DNA of 64,000 nucleotides from Liquorilactobacillus cacaonum DSM 21116 (lineage in GTDB: Bacteria; Bacillota; Bacilli; Lactobacillales; Lactobacillaceae), in contig NZ_AYZE01000005.1 of NCBI RefSeq assembly GCF_001436735.1, positions 1 to 64,000 on the forward strand, read 5' to 3'. Positions 17,235 to 26,863 of the stretch are shown here, piece after piece. The translations under genes and the position numbers were made by a program. Numbering within the stretch: position 1 is the stretch's first letter; each line of letters opens with the position of its first letter. The notes beneath the pieces were generated by a model. It was not told where the DNA came from and searched no databases. It was given only the letters and a program-made list of their open reading frames with translations.

Positions 17235-18383
17235 ATGTCTTTTATCGGGATACTCATTATTATTTTATTGGCTACAACCGTCTTTGGCCATATTTCAGCT
17301 AGGTTAGGAATGCCTACAGTTATTGGGCAACTTCTAATTGGAATTGTCATTGGACCTGCACTATTAAATATTGTTCAACCCAGTGAATTGATTTCAAATT
17401 TTGCTGAAATTGGTGTTATTCTCCTAATGTTTATTGCTGGAATTGAAAGCGACATGAAACAACTTAGAAGATTTCTGAAACCTGCAATTTCTGTAGCATT
17501 ATGTGGGGTACTTCTTCCAATTTTTACAATGGGTATTGCAAGTATTTTATTTGGCTATAGTATACTAGAGGCAACTTTTATAGGTGCAGTTTTTGCTGCA
17601 ACTTCTGTTAGCATTTCTGTTGTTGTCTTACGAGAGTTCAAAACACTTGATAGTAAGGAAGGGGCTACAATTTTAGGGGCAGCAGTTGCAGATGACATCA
17701 TTGGTGTTTTAATTTTAAGTCTCTTAATTGCACTAGATGGATCAACTTCCACAACAAGCATGCATAGTGGAAATACCCTTTTTACAAAATTTGTTTTTCA
17801 AGGAATTTTCTTTATTAGTGTTTTCGTCCTTGTTCGTTGGATTGCACCTTTAATTATGCATCTTAGTAACAAGTTATTAGTTCCTGCTAGTAGGACTATC
17901 TGCGCTCTGATTATTTGTCTTTCAATGGCCTATATTGCTGAAATTGTTGGTTTATCTGGTGCAATTGGTGCTTTTTTTGCAGGTATAGCTGTTGGCCAAA
18001 CAAATACTAGAGAAATTGTAGATAAGTATATTGAGTCAATTGGTGATGCTATCTTCATCCCCGTTTTTTTCGTGAATATCGGGCTAAGTATCTCATTCGA
18101 TAACTTTCTAAAATCATCACTTTTTGTTGTTGTAATGACTATTCTTGCTATCTTAACTAAATGGCTTGGTGGATTTTTAGGTTCTAAATTAACCGGATTT
18201 AGTAATAAAAGTAGTAATATTGTTGGTGCAGGTATGATTGCACGTGGAGAAATGGCATTGATTACCGCACAAATTGGTTTCAGTGCTCATCTATTGCAAA
18301 AAAATCTATACGTTGATATTATTTTTGTTATTGTTTTAGCGACAGTCGTAGCACCACTAATGCTTCGAAATACACTAAGGTAA
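17235..18383 (+). CDS. Monovalent cation:proton antiporter (CPA2/Kef type)
   Basis: A 382-residue membrane protein with about 12 hydrophobic segments, starting straight in the first helix (FIGILIIILLATTVFG). The motifs SARLGMPTVIGQLLIGIVIGP, the AAVADDIIGVLIL core helix with the paired Asp residues used for ion/proton exchange, and the GAIGAFFAGIAVGQT loop are standard for CPA2 Na+/H+ or K+/H+ antiporters. No C-terminal TrkA domain is present, so it is the short NhaS/GerN-like form. ATG at 17235 follows TTGGAG. It is followed by a composite hairpin terminator. Probably pH or cation homeostasis. Confidence 0.88.
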   Translation: MSFIGILIIILLATTVFGHISARLGMPTVIGQLLIGIVIGPALLNIVQPSELISNFAEIGVILLMFIAGIESDMKQLRRFLKPAISVALCGVLLPIFTMGIASILFGYSILEATFIGAVFAATSVSISVVVLREFKTLDSKEGATILGAAVADDIIGVLILSLLIALDGSTSTTSMHSGNTLFTKFVFQGIFFISVFVLVRWIAPLIMHLSNKLLVPASRTICALIICLSMAYIAEIVGLSGAIGAFFAGIAVGQTNTREIVDKYIESIGDAIFIPVFFVNIGLSISFDNFLKSSLFVVVMTILAILTKWLGGFLGSKLTGFSNKSSNIVGAGMIARGEMALITAQIGFSAHLLQKNLYVDIIFVIVLATVVAPLMLRNTLR

Positions 18384-18410
18384 TAAATTACGATTTCCCC
18401 AAACAATTAC

Positions 18411-18460
18411 AAGACCTAAAGGCTAAGTTAGAATTTCAATTCTAGTTTGGTCTTTTTTTT
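18411..18460 (+). terminator. Terminator of the antiporter gene
   Basis: AAGACC near 18411 pairs with GGTCTT near 18448, enclosing a nested TAGAATT/AATTCTA hairpin with a 2-nt centre, followed by T8. Confidence 0.7.
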
Positions 18461-18508
18461 ATTAATTGAAATTCACTTCTATCTTAATGTTACAATCCGA
18501 GCGAAAAT

Positions 18509-18577
18509 CAATTATATAATTGGTGCTACCCAATTATATAATTGACCACACCAATTCTTTAGAGTACACTCTAATTG
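18509..18577. promoter_or_regulatory. Triple-palindrome operator and promoter of the aldehyde dehydrogenase gene
   Basis: The 14-bp palindrome CAATTATATAATTG occurs twice (18509-18522 and 18531-18544), 22 bp apart centre to centre, so on the same helix face. A third inverted repeat, TTAGAGT-AC-ACTCTAA (18559-18574), overlaps a likely -10 (TACACT, 18565-18570) that is 17 bp from a TTGACC -35 (18542-18547). The arrangement suggests one factor binding the twin sites and another at the core promoter. The third repeat recalls MerR/NmlR-type sites of aldehyde-responsive genes, by resemblance only. Confidence 0.55.
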
Positions 18578-18650
18578 TAAGTATTTACTTTCTACCTTTT
18601 AGTAAGTTAATTATTAACATCTTTAAAATTCAATTTTGGAGGAATAAAAA

Positions 18651-20057
18651 ATGGCATACAAAACAATAAATCCTTTTACAAACGAAATCGTCAAAGAATT
18701 TCCAAATGCAACTGATTCTCAAATAGCGGAAGCTCTTACAACAACACATAATCTTTACCGTGTGTGGAAGAAAGAAAAAGTTGCAGATCGCGCACAAAAA
18801 CTACATGATGTTGCACAAACATTTCGTGATAATTCCGAAGAACTTGCAAAAATATTAGTTGTTGAAATGGGTAAATTGATTGGTGAAGCACGTGGAGAAG
18901 TTGAATTATGTGCAATGATTGCTGATTATTTTGCTGATAACAGCTCTGATATGCTCTCTCCTATTCCTTTAAAAACAACAGCTGGCAAAAATGCACGAAT
19001 TGAAAAAGAGTCTGTTGGTGTATTGCTAATGGTCGAACCGTGGAACTTTCCTTATTATCAAATAATGCGTGTTTACGCTCCAAATTATATGGTTGGTAAT
19101 CCTATGATTTTGAAGCATTCATCAAATACCCCTTGGGCAGGAGCTATTTTCCAAGAAATGATTGAAAAAGCTGGTGCTCCAAAAGGAAGTTTAATTAATC
19201 TATTCTTAACCCATGATCAAGTTGATTCAGTGATTGCAGATGACCGTATTCAAGGTGTTGCTTTGACTGGTTCTGAACGCGGAGGTAGTTCTGTTGCTCA
19301 ATCAGCTGGTAAATATTTGAAAAAATCTTCGATGGAACTTGGTGGAAATGATGCATTTATAGTTCTTGAAGATGCTAATATTGATGAAGTAATTTCAGTT
19401 GCAAGTCGCTCACGTACTTACAATGCTGGACAGGTATGTACTTCTTCCAAGCGTTTCATTGTTGCTGATAATTTATATGATGAATTTATTAAACGTCTAG
19501 GTGAAAGCTACAAAAATTTTGTGCCTGGCGACCCTATGGATGAAAAAACAACACTCGCACCTTTATCATCTGCTAAAGCAAAACAAACTTTGCAAAAACA
19601 ATTAGATGATGCACTTGCTGCAGGTGCTAAATTGTACTTTGGTAACACACCAATCGACCTACCAGGTCAATTCTTCCAGCCTTCAATCATTACAGATGTT
19701 ACTCCTGACAATCCAGCTTATTATCAAGAAATGTTCGGCCCAATTGCACAAGTTTATCGTGCATCTAGTGAACAAGAAGCCATCGATATTGCAAACGATT
19801 CACATTATGGATTAGGTGGAATTGTTTTTGCTGGAAATCGTAAGCATGGAGAAGAAGTTGCACAACAAATTGAAACAGGTATGGTATTTGTAAATACATT
19901 CTTGTACACCTTACCAGAAATTCCATTCGGTGGTGTCAAACGTTCTGGTTACGGTCGTGAAATGAGTAGTTTAGGACTTAATGCTTTTGTCAATGATAAA
20001 TTAATAGTATCTGTTGACGATCCCGATTTAGAAAATCTCGGAGGAGCACTTTTTTAG
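18651..20057 (+). CDS. NAD(P)-dependent aldehyde dehydrogenase (succinate-semialdehyde dehydrogenase-like)
   Basis: A 468-residue ALDH-superfamily enzyme oxidising an aldehyde to a carboxylate. The general-base Glu in MELGGNDAF and the catalytic Cys in NAGQVCTSSKR are intact, as are the VEPWNFPYYQ and VALTGSERGGSSV cofactor segments. The closest-looking group is succinate-semialdehyde or medium-chain aldehyde dehydrogenase; the true substrate is unknown. ATG at 18651 follows TTTTGGAGG. Monocistronic. The unusually elaborate upstream palindromes suggest tight, inducer-dependent control, plausibly by a toxic aldehyde. Confidence 0.88.
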   Translation: MAYKTINPFTNEIVKEFPNATDSQIAEALTTTHNLYRVWKKEKVADRAQKLHDVAQTFRDNSEELAKILVVEMGKLIGEARGEVELCAMIADYFADNSSDMLSPIPLKTTAGKNARIEKESVGVLLMVEPWNFPYYQIMRVYAPNYMVGNPMILKHSSNTPWAGAIFQEMIEKAGAPKGSLINLFLTHDQVDSVIADDRIQGVALTGSERGGSSVAQSAGKYLKKSSMELGGNDAFIVLEDANIDEVISVASRSRTYNAGQVCTSSKRFIVADNLYDEFIKRLGESYKNFVPGDPMDEKTTLAPLSSAKAKQTLQKQLDDALAAGAKLYFGNTPIDLPGQFFQPSIITDVTPDNPAYYQEMFGPIAQVYRASSEQEAIDIANDSHYGLGGIVFAGNRKHGEEVAQQIETGMVFVNTFLYTLPEIPFGGVKRSGYGREMSSLGLNAFVNDKLIVSVDDPDLENLGGALF

Positions 20058-20134
20058 AAAAACTAACAAATTTCAGTTATCTAGTAACTAAATTTGTCGT
20101 GTAATATTTAAACTTTGGATACATTTATCTGAAA

Positions 20135-20174
20135 AAATTAGGAGCTAAGCCAGATTAATTTCTGACCTAGCTCC
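20135..20174 (-). terminator. Terminator of the ornithine decarboxylase gene (also usable from the aldehyde dehydrogenase side)
   Basis: On the minus strand GGAGCTAGGTCAGA pairs with TCTGGCTTAGCTCC through Watson-Crick and G-U pairs (20141-20174) and runs into a T6 stretch. On the plus strand two mismatches appear, so the leftward direction is favoured. A member of the recurrent hairpin family. Confidence 0.8.
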
Positions 20175-20245
20175 TTTTGTTTATAAAAAATACCATTCTA
20201 TCCAATAACAAATATAATAAAGTGGACATAATCTTATAAAGTTCT

Positions 20246-22357
20246 TTAATCCCTCAATTTTTCCACATAACCATAAGCAACATATTTACCGTCTACTTGT
20301 CTTAAATATACCCCTTGGATTTCAGGATCAAAACCCGGAAATCTTGTCATTGCACCAAGTAATGTTTGAAAATAATCAATATCAACCTGCTCCCATTTTT
20401 CTCCAGGAGCAACAATAAAGACCCCTGGAGGATATGGCAGTGCCCCTTCAAGCGCTACCCTACCCTTTAACTTGGACAGTTCAATTAGCTCACCATTATT
20501 ACGCATAAAGTCAAGATCAGCTTCGTACGGAGACTTTTGATAATTTTGGAAAGTCTTTTTTTTAAATAATTTTTTCTGCAATTCAAAGGTCTGATGTTCC
20601 TTGTAATATTCATGCATTTCCAAGCACAATTCTTTTAATGTGTAATCTTGATATCTTTCCTTATACTTCTCAACCAGTTTTGGTAATATTTCAACTAGCC
20701 TGACATCTTGCTCATAATCTTGTTCAAATTCCAATAACTTTTGTAATAATATATCTAATTCAACGCTCTCATCCCCTGGAGTCAATAGGAAAAGCAAAGA
20801 GTTTAAATCTGCTTTTGCTGACATAACACGTTCTTTTGTCAAAAAAGCATTAACAATTACTGCTGGAATTCCAACTTTGTCGTAAACCCCGTCTTTAACA
20901 TCAACTCCTGGAGTTGTAATAATTAATTTAAACGGATCTTGAACAACTTGATTATCTTTTACATCTTTAAAACCATGCCACAAGTCTTTTGTTTTCAGCA
21001 TCCATTTAGCTTTTTCCAACATTAATTCATCAGAAATATCTTCCCACAATATTCCATCAATCGTTGTTGGTACAAAAGGCTTAAAAAGTTTTGAATTTCT
21101 CAACAACTTTTTGCGTATATCAATACCTCTATAGAAGGTTTGCGTCCATTGGGTTGTCGCAAATTTACCTTCTGCCATATATGCGTTCACTGCAAGTGAC
21201 GCGTATACCGGATAAGAATAACTAGTTGTTACGTATTTTAAATAAGTATGATTAAAATGTTTATGGTCAATATACCTTTTTTGTCCTTTTATATGTCTAT
21301 CCTTTTTTAATATCTGAGAAGATTGTGCTACTCCTGCTTGTTGTTTGTGAATTGATTGAGTTACCAAAATCCCAGGATCCTCTGGAGTTAGCTCCATTGT
21401 GAATGGTGAAAGTTCCTTTAAAATTGGTATAAATTGCTCATATCCACCCCAAGCACAGTCAAATAAGATGTAATCACATAATTTACCTATTTTACGGATA
21501 ATTCGATGTGCATCGTACAATATTCCATCATATGTTTCAACTTGGATAACAGCCATTCTAAATGGTCTTGCCTCTTTTGCTTTATTAGGTGCAACCTTAG
21601 CAATCTCATTTCTTAGACATTCTTCATCAAGAAAATCTTCATCCATAGCTCCTATTGCCCCTAAAGGATTACGGTCAGTTGGTATATATATAGGTATAGC
21701 TCCACTCATAATTAATGCACTATTATAAAGCGATTTATGATTATTACGATCAAATAAAACTAAATCTCCCGGTGTAAGTGCTGACATCGCACAAATTGTA
21801 TTTGCTGATGTAGTACCATTGGTTACAAAATAAACTTTATCTGCATTATAGACCTTTGCTGCCTGTTTTTGAGCTTCTAAGGGAGTACCTGCATGTGTCA
21901 GTGTATCTCCTAGTTCTGTAACCGTATCACTTACATCTGTTTGAAAAAAATTATCACCCATAAAGTTTTTGAAAGTTATTCCCGCTGGATGATGTTCATA
22001 AAATCGCCCTCCATGATGTCCAGGTGTGGTAAAACTAATCGGCCGTTTCTTTGCATAATTTAGCAAATCTACAACGAATTTTGGCGTATTTTCCTCTTCA
22101 TATTTTTTTGCCAATTTGACTATTTCATCAAATTGCTTTTTTTTATCTTTATTAGCACTATTTAGCTCAAATATTGGTATCTCTAAACCACTATTTTCCA
22201 ATTTTGCTTTTATCTTATCATCAATCTGTTCATCTTTTAACTTCACAATCACTGCAATCTCTGATACATTTAACGTTGCATTTAGTATCGTTATCTTTTG
22301 TGTAATATCTAGAAAATCATATACTTGCTTAGTTGCCGCAATTTTTAGAAAACCCAT
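20246..22357 (-). CDS. Ornithine decarboxylase, PLP-dependent fold III (Lactobacillus 30a type)
   Basis: A 703-residue PLP enzyme of the bacterial Orn/Lys/Arg decarboxylase family, which consumes a proton and makes a polyamine such as putrescine. Domain order is wing/response-regulator-like (1-95), PLP core (96-450; the PLP lysine is Lys338 in TQSIHKQQAG), and C-terminal domain. Length and sequence style resemble the inducible ornithine decarboxylase of Lactobacillus 30a (about 730), but lysine cannot be excluded. Start follows AAGGAGAGG. Usually an ornithine/putrescine antiporter gene adjoins; here the divergent neighbour is a drug-type MFS carrier instead. Function would be acid resistance. 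Confidence 0.85.
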   Translation of the reverse strand: MGFLKIAATKQVYDFLDITQKITILNATLNVSEIAVIVKLKDEQIDDKIKAKLENSGLEIPIFELNSANKDKKKQFDEIVKLAKKYEEENTPKFVVDLLNYAKKRPISFTTPGHHGGRFYEHHPAGITFKNFMGDNFFQTDVSDTVTELGDTLTHAGTPLEAQKQAAKVYNADKVYFVTNGTTSANTICAMSALTPGDLVLFDRNNHKSLYNSALIMSGAIPIYIPTDRNPLGAIGAMDEDFLDEECLRNEIAKVAPNKAKEARPFRMAVIQVETYDGILYDAHRIIRKIGKLCDYILFDCAWGGYEQFIPILKELSPFTMELTPEDPGILVTQSIHKQQAGVAQSSQILKKDRHIKGQKRYIDHKHFNHTYLKYVTTSYSYPVYASLAVNAYMAEGKFATTQWTQTFYRGIDIRKKLLRNSKLFKPFVPTTIDGILWEDISDELMLEKAKWMLKTKDLWHGFKDVKDNQVVQDPFKLIITTPGVDVKDGVYDKVGIPAVIVNAFLTKERVMSAKADLNSLLFLLTPGDESVELDILLQKLLEFEQDYEQDVRLVEILPKLVEKYKERYQDYTLKELCLEMHEYYKEHQTFELQKKLFKKKTFQNYQKSPYEADLDFMRNNGELIELSKLKGRVALEGALPYPPGVFIVAPGEKWEQVDIDYFQTLLGAMTRFPGFDPEIQGVYLRQVDGKYVAYGYVEKLRD

Positions 22358-22547
22358 TCTATCCTCTCCTTGACCTATACTACTTTAATTCAACTACATA
22401 AGTCTTCAATAGACAAGTTTTGTTTTCGTACTATTACTATTCTAAAAAATCTTAAAGTTTAAACCACAATTATCCATTTTTTTGCTAAGTAATCATAATT
22501 AAGTTTATAATATACTTACATTTTATAATTCATTGGAGATGACACAA

Positions 22548-23768
22548 TTGCTTGTAAAACTAGAAAAATGGCAGCGTAATCTAATTGTCCTATGGATTGG
22601 CTGCTTTATCGCAGGCATAGGATTTAGTGAGATTGCTCCTTTCCTTTCCCTTTACGTTGGTGAACTAGGCAACTTTAGTAAAGGTCAACTTACTATTTAT
22701 AGTGGTTTAACTTACGCAATTACTTTCCTTGTTGTCGCGGTTGTTTCACCTATTTGGGGGCGTTTAGCAGATCGTCGTGGCCGTAAACTCATGTTACTTC
22801 GTTCATCACTTGGAATGGCTATTATAATTGCTGCCTGTGGATTTGTCCACAATATCTGGTCGTTATTGATTTTACGCTTTTTACAAGGTCTTTGCGCTGG
22901 TTATATCCCAAATGCTTCCGCGTTAATTGCCACTGAATCCCCCAAAGAAAAAAGTGGAACTGTTTTAGGAATCCTTACAACTAGTTACGTTTCCGGTAAC
23001 CTGATTGGACCTGTCTTAGGTGGATTATTAGCCCAAATATTCTCCATCAGAATTACATTTGTTTTAACTGGGATTTTATTATTAATCGTTTTCTTCTTAA
23101 GTTTATTTTTTGTTCACGAAAATTTTAAACCCACTACAACTACTAACCAGAAAGTAAACCATGTTTCCACCCTTTCACAACTTAAAAATCCTAAGACCAT
23201 CATTGTACTTCTTTTTTCAACCATGATTATTCAAATGGGAAATAATTCAATCACACCGATTATAAGTCTCTATGTTAAGGAGCTCATGCATGGTATTGGT
23301 CCAATTACTATTGCAGCAGGTATAATTGCTGCTTTACCAGGTCTATCAACGCTAATTGCTGCCCCACGACTTGGTCAACTTGGTGATCGCAAAGGGAATG
23401 GTAAAGTTCTAATATTTGGCTTCTTATTTGCAATCATTATGTATTTTCCGCAAGGATTAGTTACAAGTGTCTGGATGCTTGGAATTTTACGTTTCATGAT
23501 TGGTATTTCCGATGGAGCGCTCTTTCCAACAATCCAGACCATATTGTCAAAAGAATCGCCACCAACCTTAACAGGTACTGTTTTCAGTTGGAACCAATCA
23601 TTTCAAGCACTTGGCAGTATGTTTGGCTCTCTTTTTGGTGGAATCATTCCTAATTTTTTTGATTACAATGGTGTCTTTGTTTTCACGGCAATATCATTGT
23701 TAATTAATTTCATTATTGTGCTATTATTTTTACCTGAATTACGCTTTCATGCAAAAAAGAAAAGCTAA
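22548..23768 (+). CDS. MFS transporter, multidrug-efflux type
   Basis: A 406-residue, 12-helix major facilitator protein. The loop 2-3 motif GRLADRRGRKLMLLRS and the motif-C-like helix 5 segment TTSYVSGNLIGPVLGGLLA are characteristic of proton-driven drug antiporters (DHA1, MdtG/Bmr-like). TTG at 22548 is preferred: TTGGAG (22533-22538) lies 9 nt upstream, while the ATG at 22539 touches that ribosome site. It is divergent from the ornithine decarboxylase gene, 190 bp apart; a polyamine substrate would be a speculative link. It is followed by the men cluster, which has its own spacing. Confidence 0.82.
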   Translation: MLVKLEKWQRNLIVLWIGCFIAGIGFSEIAPFLSLYVGELGNFSKGQLTIYSGLTYAITFLVVAVVSPIWGRLADRRGRKLMLLRSSLGMAIIIAACGFVHNIWSLLILRFLQGLCAGYIPNASALIATESPKEKSGTVLGILTTSYVSGNLIGPVLGGLLAQIFSIRITFVLTGILLLIVFFLSLFFVHENFKPTTTTNQKVNHVSTLSQLKNPKTIIVLLFSTMIIQMGNNSITPIISLYVKELMHGIGPITIAAGIIAALPGLSTLIAAPRLGQLGDRKGNGKVLIFGFLFAIIMYFPQGLVTSVWMLGILRFMIGISDGALFPTIQTILSKESPPTLTGTVFSWNQSFQALGSMFGSLFGGIIPNFFDYNGVFVFTAISLLINFIIVLLFLPELRFHAKKKS

Positions 23769-23867
23769 ACAACGGTTGATTCAAACATAATTGCAATCCA
23801 CCCTTTAATTTTATTAGTAATCACAATTTTCTAAAAAACTTCAAATTCTTGTAAGGACTGTTTTTAA

Positions 23868-25175
23868 TTGACAAAAAAAATTTATTACCTTAATACCGCT
23901 TTTGAATCAGTATCTGAATATAATTTAGCCTTGCTTGTTCAAAAGTACAGTATTGCTTTTTTATTTCACTCACCTACTGGTCAAAACATCTATGCATTTG
24001 ATTCCATCTCACAATTAAAGCCCGGTGAGCAAAATGAAAATCAATTTACAGCTGTAGCTAAGTGGCAAAATTATCTTTTTTCCAAACTTGAACCTTTAAA
24101 TGCACAGATATTACCCCAAATTGTTGGTAGTTTTAGTTTCACCTCTGGGCAGCAAAACTCTGAAATCTGGGAGTCTCTAACCAACGGGTTTTTTTTCTTG
24201 CCAAAATTTCTTGTAATTGTTGAGAAAAAAAACTTTACACTAGTTACCTGCAGTTTTACAAAAAATACTATTATTCAAGAATCAACAGCTTTTTTGAGAC
24301 TACTAGGTACTGTTGACACGAAAAAAAAGCCATATAGTAATCTAATAACAAAAACCGAAGAGTTAGCTGTTACTAAATGGAAAGATGCTGTTGCTGAAAC
24401 AACCAAACTTATCAAAGAAACAAATTTAAAAAAAGTTGTGCTTGCGCGTAGCCTAAAAGTTGAGTTCATTCATGAATTTAAGGTTCATACACTGTGGAAA
24501 AAGTTAAAAGACACTCAGCCAAACACATATCGTATTCTTTTAAAACAAAACACTTCACTTTTTATTAGCGCAACTCCAGAAAGGCTCGCTAAATTTAGTG
24601 CAAATCAATTTGAAACAGTTGCTCTGGCAGGAACAATAAAAAGAGGAGATACACTTTCAGAAGATGCAGAGCTAGGCAAAAAATTAATTACAGACCCTAA
24701 GAATCGCGGCGAACAACAATTTGTAGTCAATACTATTAGCGAAATTTTAAAAAAAACAGGGCTCATTGTAAATCATCCTCAAAATCCAATCTTGCTTAAA
24801 AATAAAAATGTACAACATCTTTACACACCTATCACAGGAATGGGATTTTATAATTTATTTTCTCTATTAGGAGAACTTCATCCTACTCCAGCACTTGGTG
24901 GGCTCCCAAAAGCAGATGCACTCAAACAAATAAACAAGGTTGAGCCATTTATTCGTGGTTTATTTGGAGCACCTGTTGGTCATATTTCATTCGACAATTC
25001 TGGAGAACTCGCAGTTGGTATCCGTTCTGGAATTCTAAAAGCAAACAAGGCTTTTTTATTTGCTGGAGCTGGGATTGTAGCTGGTTCTATCCCAGAAAAT
25101 GAAGTTAAGGAAACTCGTATGAAGTTCCAACCTATTCTACAAGTTCTAGAAGGAGTTAGTCATAGTGAAAAATAA
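23868..25175 (+). CDS. menF: Isochorismate synthase
   Basis: Converts chorismate to isochorismate, the first menaquinone-specific step. The 435-residue protein belongs to the chorismate-binding (TrpE/PabB/MenF) family: LKKVVLARSLKVEF, ATPERLAKF, VALAGTIKRGDTLSEDAELG, FGAPVGHIS and the C-terminal IRSGILKANKAFLFAGAGIV carry the Mg and chorismate ligands. The start is a TTG after TAAGGACT. Its stop overlaps the start of menD by 11 bp, beginning a tightly packed menF-menD-menH-menC run. Confidence 0.93.
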   Translation: MTKKIYYLNTAFESVSEYNLALLVQKYSIAFLFHSPTGQNIYAFDSISQLKPGEQNENQFTAVAKWQNYLFSKLEPLNAQILPQIVGSFSFTSGQQNSEIWESLTNGFFFLPKFLVIVEKKNFTLVTCSFTKNTIIQESTAFLRLLGTVDTKKKPYSNLITKTEELAVTKWKDAVAETTKLIKETNLKKVVLARSLKVEFIHEFKVHTLWKKLKDTQPNTYRILLKQNTSLFISATPERLAKFSANQFETVALAGTIKRGDTLSEDAELGKKLITDPKNRGEQQFVVNTISEILKKTGLIVNHPQNPILLKNKNVQHLYTPITGMGFYNLFSLLGELHPTPALGGLPKADALKQINKVEPFIRGLFGAPVGHISFDNSGELAVGIRSGILKANKAFLFAGAGIVAGSIPENEVKETRMKFQPILQVLEGVSHSEK

Positions 25176-26862
25176 AATGCTAACAGATCACATCTCAATC
25201 ATTTTAAACGGGCTCTTACTGCAAGGACTAAAAAATGCTGTAATTGCCCCTGGTTCTCGTTCAACACCTCTAGCTTTAGGCTTGGCACAATTGGCTGATG
25301 AACAAAAAATTAATTTATTTGTTGACGTTGACGAACGTTCTGCTGCTTTCTTTGCGTTAGGGATTGCCAAAAAAACTAACATTCCAGTCTTGCTAGTCTG
25401 TACATCTGGCACAGCAGCCGCCAATTTTTATCCTGCAATTTGCGAAGCAAAAATTTCACATATTCCACTTATTGTGTTAACAACGGACCGTCCGCCAGAA
25501 TTAACAAATATTGCAGCGCCTCAAGCAATTGACCAGAATCGTTTTTTTGGTAACCAAGTTAAGGATTTTATAGAACTCCCATTGCCTGAAACAAATCAAG
25601 ACTCAAAAGACTATACAAATTATATTATTCAACAAAGCTTCCAAGCCGCAATGACTAACCCAGCTGGTCCAATACATCTAAATCAACCATTTCGTAAACC
25701 CTTGATGCCTGACTTGCCCCTTGTATTTGATCTTAACCAAAGAAAGTACAATTTTCTTCCGTTCATTTCTTCTTTTAACGATAAGTTAAGTGAAAAGCTT
25801 CATAATTCATTTGAAAATAAAAGAGGTATAATCTTGGCAGGACCACAACAAACTCCTCTAGGTAATCTAAAAATGTTAGAATGGGCTAAAAAAAGTGGTT
25901 GGCCTATTTTAGCTGATCCTTTAAGCGAACTACGTGGAATGAATAGCACTAATTTAATTACTTGCTATGATTCTCTCTTGAAAATTGGCCTTAAAAATCT
26001 AGATATTTTGAAACCAGATATTGTCATTCGAACAGGTCAAACATTTGTAGCTGCCTCACTCGTAAATTTTTTGAAGAATAGTCATGCACAAATATATTTT
26101 TTAGACGAAAACAACAATCACAGTGACTACACAAAAACTTCAGATTTCTCTTTAAATCTATCCTCGGAAGATTTTTTCGAAAAGTTAAGGCCAGTGGCCA
26201 CCTCTAATACATGGCTAAAAAAATGGATTGATGTAGAACGGATTTTTACTTCTATCAATAAAAATTCTTCAGTGAACTTATTAAATGAACTCGATGTTGT
26301 AAGAGCAATTGCTCAAACCTGCAATTCTAATAGTAATTTGTTCGTTAGCAATTCTATGCCCATTCGTGATGTCGACAGTGTTTTACAACCAACAAGTCCA
26401 CTTAATATTTTCTGCAATCGTGGAGCAAATGGAATTGACGGTATTATTTCTACTGCTTTAGGAATCAGTATCAATTCAACTAATACGCTTTTATTAACTG
26501 GTGATTTAGCTTTCTTTCATGATATGAATGGATTAATGATGGCTAAAAAATACCATTTAAAGATAAAGATAATTGTTATTAATAATAACGGTGGTGGAAT
26601 TTTCTCCTTCCTCCCTCAAGCTGGCAGTGACAATTTTGAAACAGTCTTTGGAACACCATTAGACATTGATATTGCTCAAATAGCTACACTTTATAACGCA
26701 AAATATTCATTAGCGACTACTGACAAGAAACTAAAAAGCCTTCTAAAATCACCTACACTAGGACTTGAAATCATTGAAGTTCCAACTAATAGAAATGAAA
26801 ACGTTGCTCTTCGTCAGTCATTGATAGAAAACTTTAAACAACAAATAACTAAGGAGCTTTGA
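25165..26862 (+). CDS. menD: SEPHCHC synthase (menaquinone biosynthesis)
   Basis: A 565-residue thiamine-diphosphate enzyme that adds succinyl-semialdehyde-TPP (from 2-oxoglutarate) to isochorismate. The N-terminal NAVIAPGSRSTPLALGLA and the DVDERSAAFFALG stretch contain the catalytic Glu region. The TPP/Mg motif runs from GDLAFFHDMNG to VINNNGGGIFSFLPQ. GTG start at 25165 with GGAG 8 nt upstream. The start overlaps menF, and the stop is 1 nt before menH. Confidence 0.94.
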   Translation: MKNKMLTDHISIILNGLLLQGLKNAVIAPGSRSTPLALGLAQLADEQKINLFVDVDERSAAFFALGIAKKTNIPVLLVCTSGTAAANFYPAICEAKISHIPLIVLTTDRPPELTNIAAPQAIDQNRFFGNQVKDFIELPLPETNQDSKDYTNYIIQQSFQAAMTNPAGPIHLNQPFRKPLMPDLPLVFDLNQRKYNFLPFISSFNDKLSEKLHNSFENKRGIILAGPQQTPLGNLKMLEWAKKSGWPILADPLSELRGMNSTNLITCYDSLLKIGLKNLDILKPDIVIRTGQTFVAASLVNFLKNSHAQIYFLDENNNHSDYTKTSDFSLNLSSEDFFEKLRPVATSNTWLKKWIDVERIFTSINKNSSVNLLNELDVVRAIAQTCNSNSNLFVSNSMPIRDVDSVLQPTSPLNIFCNRGANGIDGIISTALGISINSTNTLLLTGDLAFFHDMNGLMMAKKYHLKIKIIVINNNGGGIFSFLPQAGSDNFETVFGTPLDIDIAQIATLYNAKYSLATTDKKLKSLLKSPTLGLEIIEVPTNRNENVALRQSLIENFKQQITKEL

Positions 26863-26863
26863 T

